Positions 5,925 to 7,988 of a stretch of 7,988 bases of DNA are shown in pieces (the stretch's first letter is position 1; each line of letters starts with the position of its first letter). The notes below the pieces were generated by a model. It made no database searches, was not told where the DNA came from, and worked only from the letters and a program-made list of their open reading frames with translations. This DNA comes from JAGWGI01 sp050749785 (GTDB taxonomy: Archaea > Micrarchaeota > Micrarchaeia > Micrarchaeales > CABMGC01): positions 1 through 7,988 of the forward strand of contig JBOGSA010000012.1 in assembly GCA_050749785.1 (NCBI GenBank). Direction: 5' to 3'. Position numbers and translations under genes: made by a program.

Positions 5925-6254
5925 ATGGACGTTTACGTTGACAAACCAAAGTGCACAGGATGCGACCACTGCAAGGACGTATGCCCAGTGGCAGTTTTCG
6001 AGATGATTCCACTCACGCAGGACGTCAACAAGGACAATGCACCAGAAGAGATGAAGTGGAAGGGAACGCATGACCCTGAAGTGCATGCAAAGTTCGCAAA
6101 CCTGCAGGATGGTCATACTCATTATACGCAAAAGTCAGTCGCTGTCAGCGGAAGCGCTTGCATTCTCTGCCAGGCTTGCCTGATTGAGTGCGAAGGAGAA
6201 TGCATTCACATAATCGATGACAACGGTGTCAAGTACCAGTCGATTTACAAGTAG
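5925..6254 (+). CDS. Two-cluster [4Fe-4S] ferredoxin with a long inter-cluster insert
   Basis: A small cytosolic electron carrier, probably serving oxidoreductases that reduce or oxidise ferredoxin. The 109-residue protein has a classic first motif, C10, C13, C16 and C20 followed by Pro21 (KCTGCDHCKDVCP), and a second set at C79, C82, C85 and C89. Three features are unusual. The linker between the motifs is 58 residues, roughly double that of common bacterial-type ferredoxins, and holds four histidines (49, 54, 64, 66). The second motif has Glu90 where Pro is usual. An extra Cys93 follows. The start at 5925 is the only in-frame ATG before the first motif; the ATG at 5917 is out of frame. The gene has its own TATA box and ends directly against the convergent nucleotidyltransferase gene. 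It could instead be a small subunit of an oxidoreductase, but no partner is visible. Confidence 0.85.
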   Translation: MDVYVDKPKCTGCDHCKDVCPVAVFEMIPLTQDVNKDNAPEEMKWKGTHDPEVHAKFANLQDGHTHYTQKSVAVSGSACILCQACLIECEGECIHIIDDNGVKYQSIYK

Positions 6255-6884
6255 TCATAATGCTTTCTTAATTTCTTCTAAGTATCTGCGCTTCAGCTTC
6301 GAGAAGCCGCTTTCGTTGAGGTTGAGATAGTGAAAGTCGCCCTTGTCGAAGTTCCTGAGTATCGAAACCAGGAGGTCAGCATAATGCGCCAGCTTGTACC
6401 TTGCAAGTATCGCCTTCAGCACGCTCAGCTTCAATTTCGAGTAGAATAGTAGTCCTAGTACGTCTATCGCATCCTTCTCCCCCTTCGTGCTCTTGCGCCT
6501 GTCCTGCGCAGCGCCGAGCTTCAAAACGAGAAGCGCTTCAGGAGTGGGGAGGGTAAATCCTTCGACCTTAGTAGCGTAGTCTGAGATTATGTCTTTGGGG
6601 GGAATTGGAAGCGCTGAGAAATTGGGGAGATATATATCAATGTCGTAATTGTCCATTTTAATCTCATATTTCTTCAGCCTCTCGTTTTTGCTCAGCAGAT
6701 ACCTGCTTTCCAGCGTCCTGAGAGTGGGATAATCGATTATTATGTCTATGTCCTGGGACTTCTGCAGCTTGGAGTAAAGGTATGTGGCCCATCCACCTAT
6801 CACAACAAAATCGATCTCCTTTTTAAGCCCTGTGAGCCCCTGCCAACTCGCTTCTGTTATATCGCTATTCCAGAACTCGGTCAA
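6255..6884 (-). CDS. AbiEii-like nucleotidyltransferase (putative type IV toxin)
   Basis: A 209-residue protein of the DNA polymerase beta-like nucleotidyltransferase superfamily. Seen motifs, numbered from the TTG start: GGW at 30-32, S43-x-D45-x-D47 (KSQDIDIIID), a further DID at 81-83 on the next strand, then K122 and K137-D138-x-x-D141 (KLGAAQDRR then GEKDAIDVL). This order matches the AbiEii/MNT family. Known AbiEii toxins stop growth in phage-infected cells; some relatives modify tRNA or proteins. TTG at 6884 is chosen because it overlaps the TGA of the upstream gene by two bases with GGTGGGG just before it; starting earlier would overlap that gene by up to about 150 bases. The tight overlap with a winged-helix regulator supports a toxin-antitoxin pair. 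An orphan housekeeping nucleotidyltransferase is the alternative. Confidence 0.8.
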   Translation of the reverse strand: MTEFWNSDITEASWQGLTGLKKEIDFVVIGGWATYLYSKLQKSQDIDIIIDYPTLRTLESRYLLSKNERLKKYEIKMDNYDIDIYLPNFSALPIPPKDIISDYATKVEGFTLPTPEALLVLKLGAAQDRRKSTKGEKDAIDVLGLLFYSKLKLSVLKAILARYKLAHYADLLVSILRNFDKGDFHYLNLNESGFSKLKRRYLEEIKKAL

Positions 6885-7486
6885 ATCCCCACCCTTTTCG
6901 CAAGCGCATCGACATAATCCTTTGCGTACCATTCTCCCATGTTCCACAAATCCACAAAAACCTGTGCCTCGCACACGGACGAGTGCTTCAGTTTGCCCTG
7001 CTCGATCGCGTTTTTGAGGTTGCCATCGCATTTCAAAACCACCACGTTGGGTATCTTATCATTTTTCGGAAACCTCTTTTTTACAATGGAAAGGCCCGGC
7101 TCTGTCGCATATACATAAACTTCGCTATAGTCTGCTGGCGCCTCTTTGAAAATGAGCCTATAGGCCGTATATCCGGTGAACGCAATCTCCTGGGGCATAC
7201 TCCTCTCTATCTCCCTTACTGGCATATCGACCCTCGTCTGATATATTATGTCCTTCTTGAGCAATCTGTGCGTCGCCCAGTACAAAAGAAGCCTGTCGAA
7301 GGCCACAACCTCGAAGGATCTTTGCTTTACGCGCACTGCGCTTATGTCCCTCAGATTCACCACCGCGGCATTGACAGTGCTAAGCGATAGTCCTAGCGAC
7401 TTGGAAAGCGAAAGCTGGGTGAAGCTCCCCTCTCCGTCCAGAAAGCCGCATGCTATTCTCCTGTACACCGTTTCTTGCCCATTCAT
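6881..7486 (-). CDS. Winged-helix AbiEi-like regulator (putative type IV antitoxin)
   Basis: From ATG 7486 this is 201 residues. Residues about 20-58 form a winged helix-turn-helix (FTQLSLSKSLGLSLSTVNAA, then a wing with VRVKQRSFEVV). The C-terminal part has segments resembling AbiEi-family proteins (FTGYTAYRLIF, YSEVYVYATE, CEAQVFVDLWNMGEWYAKD). AbiEi proteins repress their own operon and neutralise AbiEii without binding it directly. The start is debatable: ATG 7510 would add eight residues (MKTFIKRN), but it lies inside the promoter inverted repeat, and the TATA box at 7518-7510 predicts transcription starting at about 7488. I therefore prefer a leaderless start at 7486. The stop overlaps the downstream nucleotidyltransferase start by two bases, so the two are one transcription and translation unit. 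Confidence 0.78.
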   Translation of the reverse strand: MNGQETVYRRIACGFLDGEGSFTQLSLSKSLGLSLSTVNAAVVNLRDISAVRVKQRSFEVVAFDRLLLYWATHRLLKKDIIYQTRVDMPVREIERSMPQEIAFTGYTAYRLIFKEAPADYSEVYVYATEPGLSIVKKRFPKNDKIPNVVVLKCDGNLKNAIEQGKLKHSSVCEAQVFVDLWNMGEWYAKDYVDALAKRVGI

Positions 7487-7509
7487 ATTTCTTTTTATAA
7501 AAGTCTTCA

Positions 7510-7547
7510 TATTTATATGTTTCTATTATTAACGAAACATATAAATA
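7510..7547 (-). promoter_or_regulatory. 14-bp inverted repeat covering the TATA box: likely autoregulatory operator
   Basis: TATTTATATGTTTC (7510-7523) and GAAACATATAAATA (7534-7547) are a perfect inverted repeat with a 10-base spacer. The arm nearer the gene contains the minus-strand TATA box ATATAAATA (7518-7510). AbiEi proteins are known to bind inverted repeats in their own promoter, so a dimeric repressor here is a natural reading. The other arm holds a mirror TATA-like sequence, so weak divergent transcription is also possible. Confidence 0.7.
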
Positions 7548-7767
7548 GAAATTACATAACACCAGAAACATGAAAGTTCGGCTTCAAATTTCGCATGTCG
7601 GCATTTACCAATTGTATTATTCATCCAGTTCCCCATTTTATGTATCGATAATGCTAGTAATATAAACATAAACACATAAAACGGGAGATTATGAACTCCT
7701 TGCACCCTTCGATTGCGGTGCGACTTTGTCCAACAATTCACTCTGACTTCCACTATTTTTATAATTC

Positions 7768-7816
7768 CCCCAAGGGTTAAAAACCCTCGGGGCATATCGT
7801 TTTTGGCGACGATATG
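7768..7816 (+). promoter_or_regulatory. Two-hairpin leader with start codon in a stem (second copy)
   Basis: CCCCAAGGG (7768-7776) pairs with CCCTCGGGG (7784-7792) with one A-C mismatch. CATATCGT (7793-7800) then pairs perfectly with ACGATATG (7809-7816) around TTTTGGCG. The ATG at 7814-7816 ends the second stem. A TATA-like TTTTTATAA (7756-7764) lies just upstream, so the message would begin about within the first hairpin. Confidence 0.65.
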
Positions 7817-7988
7817 GTAGAGAAACGAAATTGGAATTTATATAACAGGAAGTTGGTTGAGAGGGGAGGCATTCGCGAGGCGATGCAAAGCGATGCGATA
7901 ACTTCGCTGCTTGCGCAGGAGCAAGTGAAAAGGGAATTCGAACTGCTAAACAAGTTTCTTGCCGGGCTCAAGCTCGGATCATCCTATT
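7814..7988 (+). CDS. Transposase-like protein, N-terminal 58 residues (cut by window end)
   Basis: The frame starts at ATG 7814 and is open to the window edge. Residues 5-18 (RNWNLYNRKLVERG) match the N-terminal pattern W-x-x-YN-x-x-L-x-x-RG of many IS5-group transposases. Residues 19-58 (GIREAMQSDAITSLLAQEQ onward) look like a charged helical stretch, do not resemble the usual continuation, and use more G+C-rich codons. Two readings are possible: a transposase of a less familiar subgroup, or a short IS remnant fused in frame to a host gene whose start it now supplies. The leader is shared with the IS transposase at 1831-2739, although the two N-termini are not alike. Only the part beyond the window can decide. 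Confidence 0.5.
   Translation, partial: MVEKRNWNLYNRKLVERGGIREAMQSDAITSLLAQEQVKREFELLNKFLAGLKLGSSY

Larger units (their letters stand above)
7742..7988 (+). mobile_element. Second insertion sequence, left end only, running off the window
   Basis: The end TCTGACTTCC, then CTATTTTTATAA, aligns with the right end of the first IS (TCTGTAGAATTCC, then CTATTCTTAGAA) allowing a short gap. It is followed in the same order by the two-hairpin leader and a transposase-like N-terminus. The boundary at 7742 is inferred from that alignment alone. The far end is not in the window, and the element may be truncated soon after the first 18 codons. Confidence 0.55.

Noticed and set aside
6984..7390. 135-residue open frame on the plus strand opposite the AbiEi-like gene.
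   Set aside because: Antisense shadow of a frame with clear winged-helix and AbiEi-like features.
7681..7740. tRNA-like pieces: an anticodon-arm-like GGAG/CTCC hairpin and a T-loop-like TTCGATT flanked by GCACC/GGTGC.
   Set aside because: The T stem has a misplaced base, the anticodon stem has mismatches, and no D arm or matching acceptor strand is found upstream. At most a decayed tRNA fragment.
7548..7741. About 190 bases between the AbiE-like promoter and the second IS, searched for genes or repeats.
   Set aside because: Only a 5-bp hairpin (7702-7721) is visible; short frames across it lack start signals and plausible composition.

Overview
The window is archaeal. It carries a sliding clamp (PCNA), a ribosomal L1-L10-L12 (stalk) operon in the archaeal order, TATA boxes of the TTTATATA type about 25-30 bases before the inferred transcript starts, good Shine-Dalgarno sites (GGAGGG, GAGGAGGT) before several genes, and short or leaderless transcripts. 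The tight packing and short proteins suggest a small-genome lineage such as Micrarchaeota or another DPANN group. That placement is inference; nothing here proves the phylum.

Layout. 2-331 is the 3' end of an A+T-rich unknown gene. 441-981 is a two-gene unit: a 46-residue basic ORF that carries inside its last codons the ribosome site of a 131-residue unknown protein. PCNA (1038-1781) follows with its own promoter. 1831-2816 is an IS5-like insertion sequence with an apparently intact DDE transposase on the minus strand. It interrupts an older transposase gene, of which only the N-terminal part remains (2810-3034). 3212-3889 is an A+T-rich orphan of 225 residues. 4003-5810 holds uL1, uL10 and the L12 stalk protein, closed by a hairpin plus T-tract. 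5925-6254 is an unusual two-cluster ferredoxin. On the minus strand, 7486-6255 is a two-gene module: a winged-helix AbiEi-like regulator followed by an AbiEii-like nucleotidyltransferase, which fits a type IV toxin-antitoxin system. A 14-bp perfect inverted repeat covers its TATA box. From about 7742 a second insertion sequence, related to the first at its end and leader, runs off the window.

How they work together. The core genes serve replication (PCNA) and translation (the L1 site and the stalk that recruits translation GTPases). The AbiE-like pair and the insertion sequences are accessory cargo between them. The most interesting signal is in the transposase leaders. Two different transposase-type ORFs share a leader of two tandem hairpins. 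The second hairpin has an identical loop (TTTTGGCG), a stem with one compensating base-pair change, and the ATG start codon in its 3' arm. The truncated third transposase has its Shine-Dalgarno in the 3' arm of an unrelated 9-bp hairpin. This suggests repeated, independent hiding of transposase translation starts in RNA structure.
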